Positions 6,682 through 13,915 of a stretch of 40,492 nucleotides of DNA are shown one piece after another. The translations under genes were made by a program, and so were the position numbers. The notes beneath the pieces were generated by a model that saw nothing but the letters and a program-made list of their open reading frames with translations, had not been told where the DNA came from and made no database searches. How positions within the stretch are numbered: the stretch's first letter is position 1; each line of letters begins with the position of its first letter. The DNA comes from a virus, in IMG/VR virus record IMGVR_UViG_3300013307_000013, positions 1 to 40,492 of that record. One strand, 5' to 3'.

Positions 6682-8111
6682 CGCTCCAGCTGCGTGAGTC
6701 CCAGCAGATAGCCCTCACACGGCTGCTCGAGCCGGATCGCACGTTCGCCGCCTTGTGGGCCGAGCCACGCAGCGGCAAGACCGCAGTCAGCCTCAAGCTG
6801 ATTGAGCACAAGGCCCCACGTGTGGCCGTAGTGGTTGGCCCCAAGATCGCTGAAGGCGTCTGGAGGGGTGAGGCTGCTAAGTGGCTGGAGACGCCGTACC
6901 GTTTCCACCCGCTGACCGCAGGCAACGAGTATCCCGACCTGAGTAACATCGGCGGTAGGTTCCGTGGACCGACGCAGCTGATGTTCGTCAACTACGAGCA
7001 ATTCGGGAAGCAGCCTTGGCAGCGCCTCCGGCCGTTCCTGAAGGAGCTGGCTAAGCTGGTAGACTATCAGGGCATGATGCTGCTGGACGAGTCCCACCAG
7101 ATCAAGACTCCCAACAGTGTCACCGGGCGCAACATTCGCCCGCTAGCCTCTGAATGGCAGGGGTACCGGCTGCTGATCACTGGCACACCTGTCACGAACC
7201 CGAACCAGATTGATGCCATCTACGGGCAGTGGACGTTCGTCAATCCAGCCATCCGTGAGAAGTGGCCCACTGCGCGCGACTTCCGCGAGTACTTCGGTGA
7301 GTGGACCACGGTCAAGGGTTATCCCGAGCTGGTGCGCCCCATCCGTCAAGCTGAGCTGAACGCTTATATCCAGAACGATGTCGTCACGATGGTGGGGCCT
7401 GGGGCGCCAGTGCCAATTGAGAAGGTCTACTACCGAGTGCCAGCTAACGTCCTGGCTGCGCACAAGGATCTTCTCAAGAAGGGGGTCGTCAAGTATAAGG
7501 ACGGAACCTTCTACAACTACAAGGAAGATGTTACTGGGGCACGTGAGATCATTGGTCTCAACCCTCTGACTCGACTGCTGCGCATGCGTACCCTTGTCGG
7601 TGGCTGGCTCAAGGACGACGAAGGCCAGAGCTTCTCGGTGGCGCCTGCGGCTCGGAGCCGGCTGAGTGCCCTAGGTCGTGTTCTTGCCAAGTGCGACGGC
7701 AAGGTGATTATCGCCTGCACTCATCTGCACGAAGTCAGACTGGTACGTAGATACTTGCACATCAAGGGCATCGGCCACACCATCATCACGGGCAGCACCA
7801 AGCACAAGAACAACGTCATAGAGGCTTTCCAGCAAGACCGCGAGCTGCGCGTGCTGCTGGTACAGCCTCGGACCGTGGCAATGGCTGTGGACATCAGCGT
7901 CGCCAACGACCTGATCTGGTACACAAGCGACTTCAACTACGTCACGTTCAAGCAAGCCAGCGACCGGATCAAGCTGTCGCCCAAGTCGCCTACTGTGTGG
8001 TTCCTATGTGGCCGTGGCACCGTAGACGAGGACGTGTGGGCCACACTCCAAGAGGACCACAATCACCTGACCAAAGTGGTGCGCAGCATCCGTAGAAAAA
8101 ACTTTCGCTAG
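6678..8111 (+). CDS. SF2 DNA helicase (SNF2/DEAD-like)
   Basis: A 477-aa superfamily 2 ATPase likely to unwind or remodel DNA in phage replication or recombination. Seen: motif I AEPRSGKTA (28-36), motif II DESH in LLDESHQIKTP (137-140), motif III TGTP (168-171), and a C-terminal RecA-like domain with KQASDRI, the motif VI position, although SDRI replaces the usual arginine-rich form. The DESH box and MFVNYEQFG resemble SNF2-type phage helicases. GTG 6678 overlaps the preceding stop (GTGA); a TTG at 6654 is less likely. It closes the first early operon, before the promoter at 8116. Confidence 0.85.
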   Translation: MTLQLRESQQIALTRLLEPDRTFAALWAEPRSGKTAVSLKLIEHKAPRVAVVVGPKIAEGVWRGEAAKWLETPYRFHPLTAGNEYPDLSNIGGRFRGPTQLMFVNYEQFGKQPWQRLRPFLKELAKLVDYQGMMLLDESHQIKTPNSVTGRNIRPLASEWQGYRLLITGTPVTNPNQIDAIYGQWTFVNPAIREKWPTARDFREYFGEWTTVKGYPELVRPIRQAELNAYIQNDVVTMVGPGAPVPIEKVYYRVPANVLAAHKDLLKKGVVKYKDGTFYNYKEDVTGAREIIGLNPLTRLLRMRTLVGGWLKDDEGQSFSVAPAARSRLSALGRVLAKCDGKVIIACTHLHEVRLVRRYLHIKGIGHTIITGSTKHKNNVIEAFQQDRELRVLLVQPRTVAMAVDISVANDLIWYTSDFNYVTFKQASDRIKLSPKSPTVWFLCGRGTVDEDVWATLQEDHNHLTKVVRSIRRKNFR

Positions 8112-8115
8112 AGGG

Positions 8116-8144
8116 TTGCACAGCGAGGTGAGACGTGCAATACT
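8116..8144 (+). promoter_or_regulatory. Promoter TTGCAC-17-AATACT with extended -10
   Basis: GGGTTGCAC gives a -35 at 8116-8121; AATACT (8139-8144) preceded by TGC is an extended -10. A 60-base leader with an AAGGAGA ribosome site leads to ATG 8204. It resembles the other TTGC-type promoters of this genome. Confidence 0.65.
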
Positions 8145-8203
8145 GATCTCACAAGGCAGCAAGCCTCTCAATCCATCATCCGGCCCCAAGTCAAGGAGAC
8201 ATC

Positions 8204-8605
8204 ATGGCCACCGCACGCAAGTCCAGCACGAAGTCCGCCCCCGTCGCCGAGGTCGAGGAGACCGAGTCCACGACCAACGAGCCGACGTTCAAGCAGATCG
8301 CCAACGACGCCATCGACGACGCGGCCAGCCAGCTCGGCGTCACCAGCTCGGCGCAGCGCTACAAGGTCCAGCGGGCCTTCGGCTTCATCGCCATCCAGAT
8401 CGCCCAGGAGGAAGGCACGCTCGACGAGCTCATCTCCGAGGTCGTCTCCCGTGCCGGTGACCTCCCCGCTGGATTCGGCCTCGAGGCGTCCGTCGCCGCG
8501 CCGAAGCCCACCAAGGCCCCGGCCAAGGCTGCGGTCAAGCCCGTCGCCCGCAAGGCAGCGACGCCGGCGAAGCCCGCCACGGCCCGCAAGCGCCCGACGC
8601 GCTGA
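8204..8605 (+). CDS. Small protein with basic histone-like tail
   Basis: A 133-aa protein with its own promoter and a good ribosome site (AAGGAGACATC-ATG). Residues 1-25 are Ser/Thr/Lys-rich; 25-90 form an acidic helical domain (FKQIANDAIDDAASQLGV); 95-133 are an Ala/Lys/Pro/Arg-rich tail made of AKP- and RK-type repeats, like the tails of histone H1 or actinobacterial HU. Such tails bind DNA non-specifically, so a nucleoid-like or DNA-compacting role is plausible. No family is recognised for the core. A strong terminator follows, so it is probably a single-gene, well expressed unit. Confidence 0.7.
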   Translation: MATARKSSTKSAPVAEVEETESTTNEPTFKQIANDAIDDAASQLGVTSSAQRYKVQRAFGFIAIQIAQEEGTLDELISEVVSRAGDLPAGFGLEASVAAPKPTKAPAKAAVKPVARKAATPAKPATARKRPTR

Positions 8606-8612
8606 GCACACG

Positions 8613-8650
8613 AACCCCGCCAGCTTTCTCCCCCCGGAGCTGGCGGGGTT
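8613..8650 (+). terminator. Intrinsic terminator after the basic-tailed protein gene
   Basis: A perfect 13-bp stem (8613-8625 with 8638-8650) with a 12-base loop, followed by CCTCTTT. The short T-rich tail and position 7 bases after a stop codon make it a convincing terminator. Confidence 0.8.
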
Positions 8651-8657
8651 CCTCTTT

Positions 8658-8743
8658 GGACCGGTAGCTCAATCGGTAGAGCTTAGCCCTGTTGCGCCAG
8701 GGCACGAGGCATCGTGGTGCAGGTTCGACTCCTGTCCGGTCCA
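8658..8743 (+). tRNA. tRNA-like gene with non-standard anticodon arm
   Basis: The acceptor stem GGACCGG/CCGGTCC pairs perfectly (8658-8664 with 8736-8742, discriminator A 8743). The D arm GCTC-AATCGGTA-GAGC is standard (8667-8682). The T arm has the TTCGACT loop and a 5-bp stem (8719-8735). The middle is unusual: the only good stem is GCCCTG/CAGGGC (8686-8691 with 8698-8703) with a 6-base loop, or 5 bp with an 8-base loop, set three bases after the D stem. A second small hairpin, ACGA/TCGT (8704-8715), acts as a long variable arm. The anticodon is therefore ambiguous (UGC, GCG or GUU depending on the fold). CCA is not encoded. It may be an atypical, decayed or tRNA-mimic RNA. Confidence 0.65.
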
Positions 8744-8788
8744 CTGCACTAAACTGAACACACAGCCCCCACGGCACTAGGAGTCCAC

Positions 8789-10690
8789 ATGGATCTCACG
8801 ATCACCGAGAGTCTTTCGGAAGTCAGGAAGTACCTGGCAAGCACGACCGCCCCTGTCATCACGGATATTGAGACGACGTCTCTGTTCGTTGGCATGGGGC
8901 GGATCTTGTGTGTGGGCTTCGCCCCTCTGGATCGCAACGACGTCATGGTCTGGTGGCCCCGCAGCCTGGCTGATCTGGCCCGTATCCGTATCCCCAAGAT
9001 GGTCGCGCACAACGCGCCCTTCGAGGTCCGCTGGCTGGAGAGCTATGGCTGCCGCTTGCGCGTGCACTGGGATACACAGATGATGGCTCATCTCATCGAT
9101 GAGAACCACCCTTCCGGCCTCAAGGACACCGTCGTCCGCCTGCTGGGCTACGAGGACTGGGCTGATGACAATGTGGCTGGGTACGCCGATGAGTTCGGCC
9201 GGTTCGTAGAAGACCAGGTCAAGATCCCTCGTGAACGCTACAAGGTCAGCAAGGCACGGGTCAGTGTCTACAACGGGAAGGACGTGCACTACACCAGGGA
9301 GCTGATGAAGTGGCAGATGAAGCACGTCAAGCGCAACCTTAAGCCAGGCGAAGACCCTGTCTACGTGATGCGCCACGTCATGATCCCTGCCATCAAGCCT
9401 CTTCAGGAGATGGAGCGCAACGAGCTGCCCGTTAGGCTTAACGTGGTGCACAAACGGCAGGCAGTGGTCGAGGCGGAGATTGCGGCCATCGAGCAGGAGC
9501 TCGACGCGTCTATCCCGCCCAAGGAGGAGTGGCCTGACTGGCTGCAGAAAACCAAGCCCAAGTGGGGCGCCACCAACTGGACTAAGTGGTGGCTCTACGA
9601 GTATCAGGGGGCCATGTGCCCCAAGCGTGGCAAGCCGACCAAGACCTTCCCAGAGGGTGCCCCCAGCTTGGCTGAAGAGGTCCTCCAGAAGATTGACCAC
9701 CCAGCAGCAGCGATGCTCATCAAGCGCAGCGGTCTCTACAAGCAGTTGACGGGCTTCCTGAATCCTATCGTCAACCGCACACGCAACGGGCGCATCCCCA
9801 CTAGCTTCAAGCTGACGGGTACTGTCACCGGCAGGCTTAGCAGCCAGAGCCCCGGCAAGGTCAAGACCAAGAAGGATGAGACAGATCCCTGGAACAGGCC
9901 AGGGCTGAACTCGCAGCAGATCCCGCGGGACAAGGCCACACGTAACCTCTTCGGGGAGCGCGGGCTGGCCTGGATTGAGGTTGACTTCAGCCAGCTGGAG
10001 CTTCGCATCATTGCGCAGCTAGCCCAGGAGCGCACGATGATCCAGCTGTTCGAGGCTGACGAAGACATCCACATGTATATGGCGAAACGACTGGTGCGTG
10101 GCCAGGAGATCACCAAGGAACACCGCAGCTTGGCCAAGGGTGCTAACTTCGGCTTTGTCTACGGGATGCAGGCCAAGCACTTCGCCGACTACTTGTTTGA
10201 GAACTACGGTGTGACAACCACTCGTAAGGACGCTGAGGTCTTCCGTGATGAGTACTTCACCAACTTCAGCGACCTGCCCGCGTACTACCGGAAGCAGCGA
10301 AAGGAAGCTGTCGAGTACGGGGGCGTCCACAACGAGTTCGGCCGGTTCCGTCACCTGCCCCGCGTCTATCACGACGACTTCTGGGTGCAGGAGAACGCCT
10401 TCCGTCAGGCGATCAATAGCCCGACGCAGTCGCTGGGAAGTGACTTCATGTTGATCAGCCTTAGCAGACTGGCCCGGGACTACCGCTTGCCCAGCTTGGG
10501 TGCTAAGCTAATTACCACGGTTCACGACTCAGTCTGTCTGACAGCCCCTTACCGGACAGCACGCAAGGTCGGCCGCATCGTCAAGGAGACACTGGAGCAA
10601 GCTGATGACACACTCGACCGAAAGTTCTTCCTCAAGGCAGATGTCACCATCAGCCGCTGCTGGGGAGGTGAACCCCTTGCTGAGTTCTAG
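8789..10690 (+). CDS. Family A DNA polymerase with 3'-5' exonuclease
   Basis: A 633-aa replicative polymerase of the Pol I/T7 type without a 5' nuclease domain. Exonuclease motifs: DIETT (D26, E28), HNAPFEVRW (about 72-80) and YNGKDVHYTREL. Polymerase motifs: A in VDFSQLELR (Asp399), B in AKGANFGFVYG (about 449-459, with Phe at the sugar-selecting position), and C in TVHDSV (Asp580). Motif C has Ser where most family A enzymes have Glu (HDE). The start at ATG 8789 has an AGGAG site about 6 bases upstream. It would have to use hydroxymethylated dNTPs if the modification model is right. Confidence 0.93.
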   Translation: MDLTITESLSEVRKYLASTTAPVITDIETTSLFVGMGRILCVGFAPLDRNDVMVWWPRSLADLARIRIPKMVAHNAPFEVRWLESYGCRLRVHWDTQMMAHLIDENHPSGLKDTVVRLLGYEDWADDNVAGYADEFGRFVEDQVKIPRERYKVSKARVSVYNGKDVHYTRELMKWQMKHVKRNLKPGEDPVYVMRHVMIPAIKPLQEMERNELPVRLNVVHKRQAVVEAEIAAIEQELDASIPPKEEWPDWLQKTKPKWGATNWTKWWLYEYQGAMCPKRGKPTKTFPEGAPSLAEEVLQKIDHPAAAMLIKRSGLYKQLTGFLNPIVNRTRNGRIPTSFKLTGTVTGRLSSQSPGKVKTKKDETDPWNRPGLNSQQIPRDKATRNLFGERGLAWIEVDFSQLELRIIAQLAQERTMIQLFEADEDIHMYMAKRLVRGQEITKEHRSLAKGANFGFVYGMQAKHFADYLFENYGVTTTRKDAEVFRDEYFTNFSDLPAYYRKQRKEAVEYGGVHNEFGRFRHLPRVYHDDFWVQENAFRQAINSPTQSLGSDFMLISLSRLARDYRLPSLGAKLITTVHDSVCLTAPYRTARKVGRIVKETLEQADDTLDRKFFLKADVTISRCWGGEPLAEF

Positions 10691-10880
10691 CCCAGTGGAG
10701 CTGGAAAGCCAGAGGATTCTTAAGACATCACTCTGTGGGCACTTCACCGGAAAGCACCACTTCATCGTGGACAGCTACTACGATGGAAAGTTCGCGGTGC
10801 TGAAGTGCCAGTGGACTCTCTGCCAGCAGCGCAAGGTCATCCCTCATGTGGTCGTTCAGCACCTGATGGTGGCCCACTGA
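10641..10880 (+). CDS. Hypothetical small cysteine/histidine-containing protein
   Basis: A protein of about 79 aa encoded between the polymerase and nuclease genes. The conserved-looking part runs from SLCGHFTGKHHF to LKCQWTLCQQRKVIP, with three Cys and several His that could bind zinc. The start is uncertain: ATG 10605, ATG 10641 (AAGG upstream) and GTG 10695 are all possible, and the first two overlap the polymerase gene. Its stop overlaps the next start (TGATG), which supports it being translated. Confidence 0.55.
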   Translation: MSPSAAAGEVNPLLSSSPVELESQRILKTSLCGHFTGKHHFIVDSYYDGKFAVLKCQWTLCQQRKVIPHVVVQHLMVAH

Positions 10881-12055
10881 TGCCCGCTAAGGCGCTTCCG
10901 GCCACTGGCAAGAAGCCTGGCTCCAAGGCCTGGCACGGTCCTCGGGGCACGTGGCCCACTACCGAAGATGGCAAGCTCATCATCACGCAGAGTATGGTCT
11001 CAGGATTCGTGCAGTGCCCCCGCGAGACGTACTACGGCATCGTCCTAGGGCTGCGGCCCAAGCTGGCCAAGAAGCCCCTGACGCGAGGTACGTGGGTCCA
11101 TGCCCTGCTGGAAGTGCGAGGTCAAGGCGGCGACTGGAAGGCCAAGCACCAGGAGCTCATCGCTGAAGCCGAGAACACTATGTTTGAGGAGGAGGCTGCG
11201 CCGCTGGCTAAGGAGTGCTACGACATCGTCTTGAGCTACGACTGGGTATACGAGTCCAAGCTTCACGAGGTCCTGACACCCATCGCCGTCGAGCTGACGG
11301 TTGAGCGCCCGATGTTCCGCGGCAAGGTTCTGTACCGGGGCCGCATAGACATCATCTGGATCGATGAGAACGGTGATGTGTGGCTAGGCGACCACAAGAC
11401 CCACGCCACACTTCCTGAGTGGCGATACCGCGAGCTGGCCTTCCAGCATTACTCCTACCTGTGGGCAGTGGAGACCGACAAGAGCTATGCTGCGCTGCGC
11501 TACAAGGGCAAGCCCCTGCCGCAGCCCAAGGGATTCATCTACGACTACTGCCGCACGGGAGCCATCAAGACGCCCACGCTGACTCAGAAGGGTATCCAGT
11601 CTCGGGTGGTTAAGCCCAGCGGTACCACGTATCCGGTCTATCGCGAGTGGCTCATCGAGCACAACATGCTCAGCGTTATCCGGGGCAAGGATCTGCTGTC
11701 CATCGAGGACCCGACGGAGCGAGTTTACGTGGAAGAGTTCCTGGTGGAGCTGAAGCACCGCGACTACAGCGACCTCTTCCGGCGTGACCGGCTAACATTC
11801 AGCCCCGAGCAGCGCAAGCGCCAGCTCAAGGCGTTCTACGCTAGCGCCCGCAGGCTGCTGAACTACAAGTGGGATGACCCGGACTGCGTGGAGCGCAACC
11901 TGGACGCCTGCTCTGGCTTCAAGTGCAACTACAAGGATCTCACTGTAGCCGACCTCATCCACGGCACCAGTGAGATTGAGCAGCGCACCCAGTACGTCAC
12001 GACACGTGACCCACTGGACTATTACCCGAACCAAGACAAGAAAGGCAAGGCATGA
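10880..12055 (+). CDS. Cas4/RecB-like PD-(D/E)XK exonuclease
   Basis: A 391-aa nuclease of the RecB/Cas4 group, probably a recombination exonuclease. Seen: GTWVHALLE (70-78), the His motif; GRIDII (Asp157) and GDHKT (Asp171, Lys173), the D-(D/E)xK core; and the QHYSYLW (189-195) QxxxY motif. Cys46 in QCPRET together with Cys336, Cys344 and Cys349 gives the four-cysteine arrangement of an iron-sulphur cluster, as in Cas4 and AddB. ATG 10880 overlaps the upstream stop, and the next gene overlaps its stop (ATGA). It is encoded beside a RecA-fold ATPase and an SSB-like protein, forming a phage recombination module. Confidence 0.85.
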   Translation: MPAKALPATGKKPGSKAWHGPRGTWPTTEDGKLIITQSMVSGFVQCPRETYYGIVLGLRPKLAKKPLTRGTWVHALLEVRGQGGDWKAKHQELIAEAENTMFEEEAAPLAKECYDIVLSYDWVYESKLHEVLTPIAVELTVERPMFRGKVLYRGRIDIIWIDENGDVWLGDHKTHATLPEWRYRELAFQHYSYLWAVETDKSYAALRYKGKPLPQPKGFIYDYCRTGAIKTPTLTQKGIQSRVVKPSGTTYPVYREWLIEHNMLSVIRGKDLLSIEDPTERVYVEEFLVELKHRDYSDLFRRDRLTFSPEQRKRQLKAFYASARRLLNYKWDDPDCVERNLDACSGFKCNYKDLTVADLIHGTSEIEQRTQYVTTRDPLDYYPNQDKKGKA

Positions 12056-12747
12056 GTGTCATCACCATCTATGGTCGCCCCAAGGTGGGCAAGACCACCT
12101 TGGCCCTCAAGGACGCCCCCAAGGGCAAGACAGCGGTCTTCAGTGCCGACCGAGGCCTGCTCGGCATTGATACGCGCGGCATGACGATCCTGGAGGATCT
12201 CAGCAGCCGCAGCATTAACAAGACCGTGAACAGCACGTTTCTCGCACGGCATGACCGGTTCGTAGTCGATACCGCGACCAGCCTGCACACGCTCTTCCAG
12301 CAGGAGTCGGCTGGCGGGCCTGGCGCCCAGATCAGGAAGCAAGACTTCGGAGTCGCGAACAACGGTCTGGCCACACTCGTCCGCACGCTGCGCGACAGCA
12401 GCAAGACGGTCATCGTGCTGGCCCAGGAACGGTTCACGCTGCCGGGGCAAGGCCTGGGTGCCGACGGCAAGCAAGAGTGGACGCCCGAGGACGAAGACGA
12501 GGACCAGACTGCGATGATCAGTGTGGATCTCTCGGCGGGCGCTGCCAGTGCGCTCCTGCAGATGAGCGACGCCATAGGTCGTCTGTACATCGCCAACGTG
12601 AACGACAAGCCTGTTCGCCGGCTCTGGCTGGGGCCTAGTGCTAGCATTGTGGCTGGCGCCCGCAGCGACACCTACCATGGCACTCCCCCTTACCTGAAGC
12701 AGCCCTCCATCGGGCGCCTCACCCAGCTTCTCGGCTGGACCCGCTAG
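12052..12747 (+). CDS. RecA-fold ATPase, Sak4-like recombination protein
   Basis: A 231-aa P-loop ATPase of the small RecA-like type used by phages for single-strand annealing (Sak4 group). Seen: Walker A YGRPKVGKTTLA (7-18), Walker B-like RFVVDTATS (69-77), and TVIVLAQER near residue 126, the motif with the sensor glutamine. ATG 12052 overlaps the nuclease stop. It is likely the partner of the Cas4-like nuclease upstream and the SSB-like protein downstream in recombination or recombination-dependent replication. Confidence 0.8.
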   Translation: MSVITIYGRPKVGKTTLALKDAPKGKTAVFSADRGLLGIDTRGMTILEDLSSRSINKTVNSTFLARHDRFVVDTATSLHTLFQQESAGGPGAQIRKQDFGVANNGLATLVRTLRDSSKTVIVLAQERFTLPGQGLGADGKQEWTPEDEDEDQTAMISVDLSAGAASALLQMSDAIGRLYIANVNDKPVRRLWLGPSASIVAGARSDTYHGTPPYLKQPSIGRLTQLLGWTR

Positions 12748-12776
12748 CCGAGAATAACAAGAAGGAAGACATCACA

Positions 12777-13622
12777 ATGGGAAAGAAGATCACCCTCGAC
12801 TTCACCAAGGTCGAAGAGCGCTCGGGCTGGAACTCCAAGGAGATGCCGGAGGGCCTCCACGAGTTCAAGATCGAGCTGGTGGACCTGAAGGACGCCAACG
12901 ACGGCACTCCGATGTGGACCTACGGTCTGCGTCCGGTGAACCCGAAGTACAAGACGCGTCTCTTCCCGTACTACTGCAAGCACCAGGCGAACCAGCTCTT
13001 CAAGCTCCGTGACCTGTTCACGGCTGCGGGCATCGCGGTGCCGAAGAAGCGCACGGCCCTGGACCCCGACGCCCCGATCGGCAAGATCATCGCGGCCGAG
13101 GTCAGCGATGCGACCGGCCAGTACGCGGGCCGCAGCGAGATCGATGGCGTCTACGACCGTTCCATCATCGAGGACGACGATCGCGAGGTCGACGACGATG
13201 AGGAAGAGGTCGACGAGGACGAGGTCGACGACGAGGAGTACGACGACGAGCCCGAAGAGGACGACGAGGAGGCTGACGAGGAAGAGGAGGACGACGAACT
13301 CCGCGAGGAGATCGAAGCCCTGACCCTCGCCGCCTTGCGCAAGCGTGCCAAGGGCCTCGGCATCGACACCGACGGCGTCAAGAAGGATGACCTCGTGGAG
13401 CTGGTTCTGGAGGAGGAGCTCGCCGGCGACGACGAGGACGACTCCGACGACTCCGACGACGAGGACCTCGGTGACGAGGACCTGGACGACGAGGAGTTCG
13501 ACGACGAGGACGAGGAAGAGGAGGAGCCGGCTCCCCGCAAGCGCCCGGCAGCCCGCAAGCCTGCGGCCAAGGCAGCTCCTGCCAAGGCGACCCCGGCTCG
13601 TCGCACCGTCAAGCGCCGCTGA
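12777..13622 (+). CDS. Acidic SSB-like protein with SAP-like and basic tail segments
   Basis: A 281-aa protein with a good ribosome site (AGAAGGAAGACATCACA). Residues 1-125 resemble the small phage proteins (DUF669-like, ssDNA-binding type) usually encoded beside Sak4 ATPases. Residues about 130-185 and 216-246 are almost pure Asp/Glu. Between them lies a helical segment, LTLAALRKRAKGLG to KKDDLVELVLEE (about 182-212), of the SAP/HeH type that binds DNA. The last 35 residues are Arg/Lys/Pro/Ala-rich and basic. Acidic tails on SSBs recruit partners or mimic DNA; a SAP-like helix set inside one is unusual. The SSB assignment rests on context and the N-terminal pattern. Confidence 0.7.
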   Translation: MGKKITLDFTKVEERSGWNSKEMPEGLHEFKIELVDLKDANDGTPMWTYGLRPVNPKYKTRLFPYYCKHQANQLFKLRDLFTAAGIAVPKKRTALDPDAPIGKIIAAEVSDATGQYAGRSEIDGVYDRSIIEDDDREVDDDEEEVDEDEVDDEEYDDEPEEDDEEADEEEEDDELREEIEALTLAALRKRAKGLGIDTDGVKKDDLVELVLEEELAGDDEDDSDDSDDEDLGDEDLDDEEFDDEDEEEEEPAPRKRPAARKPAAKAAPAKATPARRTVKRR

Positions 13623-13915
13623 TGGAAGAGGCGGAAGTAGTACGACGCATGATCAAGCGGCTGAATAGCCTGCCTGGCGTCTACTGCTTCCGCACCCACG
13701 GGGGTACCTTTCAGCAGAAGGGTACCCCCGACATCGTCGGCACGGCCCACGGTCGCTTCTTCGCGATCGAGGCCAAGCGCACGGCACGTGAGAAGCCGAC
13801 TGAAGCGCAGCTATACAACCTAAAGAAACTACGTCAGGCAGGCGGCGCAACGTTTGTCAGCCATGACCCCCAGGTTCAGGAAGTAGTGGAGTGGATAGCA
13901 ACCCTCTCGACCTAG
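13622..13915 (+). CDS. VRR-NUC domain nuclease
   Basis: A 97-aa single-domain nuclease of the VRR-NUC (PD-(D/E)XK) family, related to structure-specific repair nucleases. Seen: KGTPDIVG (33-40) with Asp37, FFAIEAKR (46-53) giving E50-x-K52, and a C-terminal helix VQEVVEWI. ATG 13622 overlaps the preceding stop (TGATG). In phages this family is often placed by replication genes and may resolve branched DNA. Confidence 0.88.
   Translation: MEEAEVVRRMIKRLNSLPGVYCFRTHGGTFQQKGTPDIVGTAHGRFFAIEAKRTAREKPTEAQLYNLKKLRQAGGATFVSHDPQVQEVVEWIATLST

Noticed and set aside
8751-8756. TAAACT as a promoter -10 for the DNA polymerase gene
   Set aside because: No TTGC-type -35 lies at proper spacing; the upstream sequence is the tRNA-like gene. 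Transcription may come from processing or read-through past 8650.
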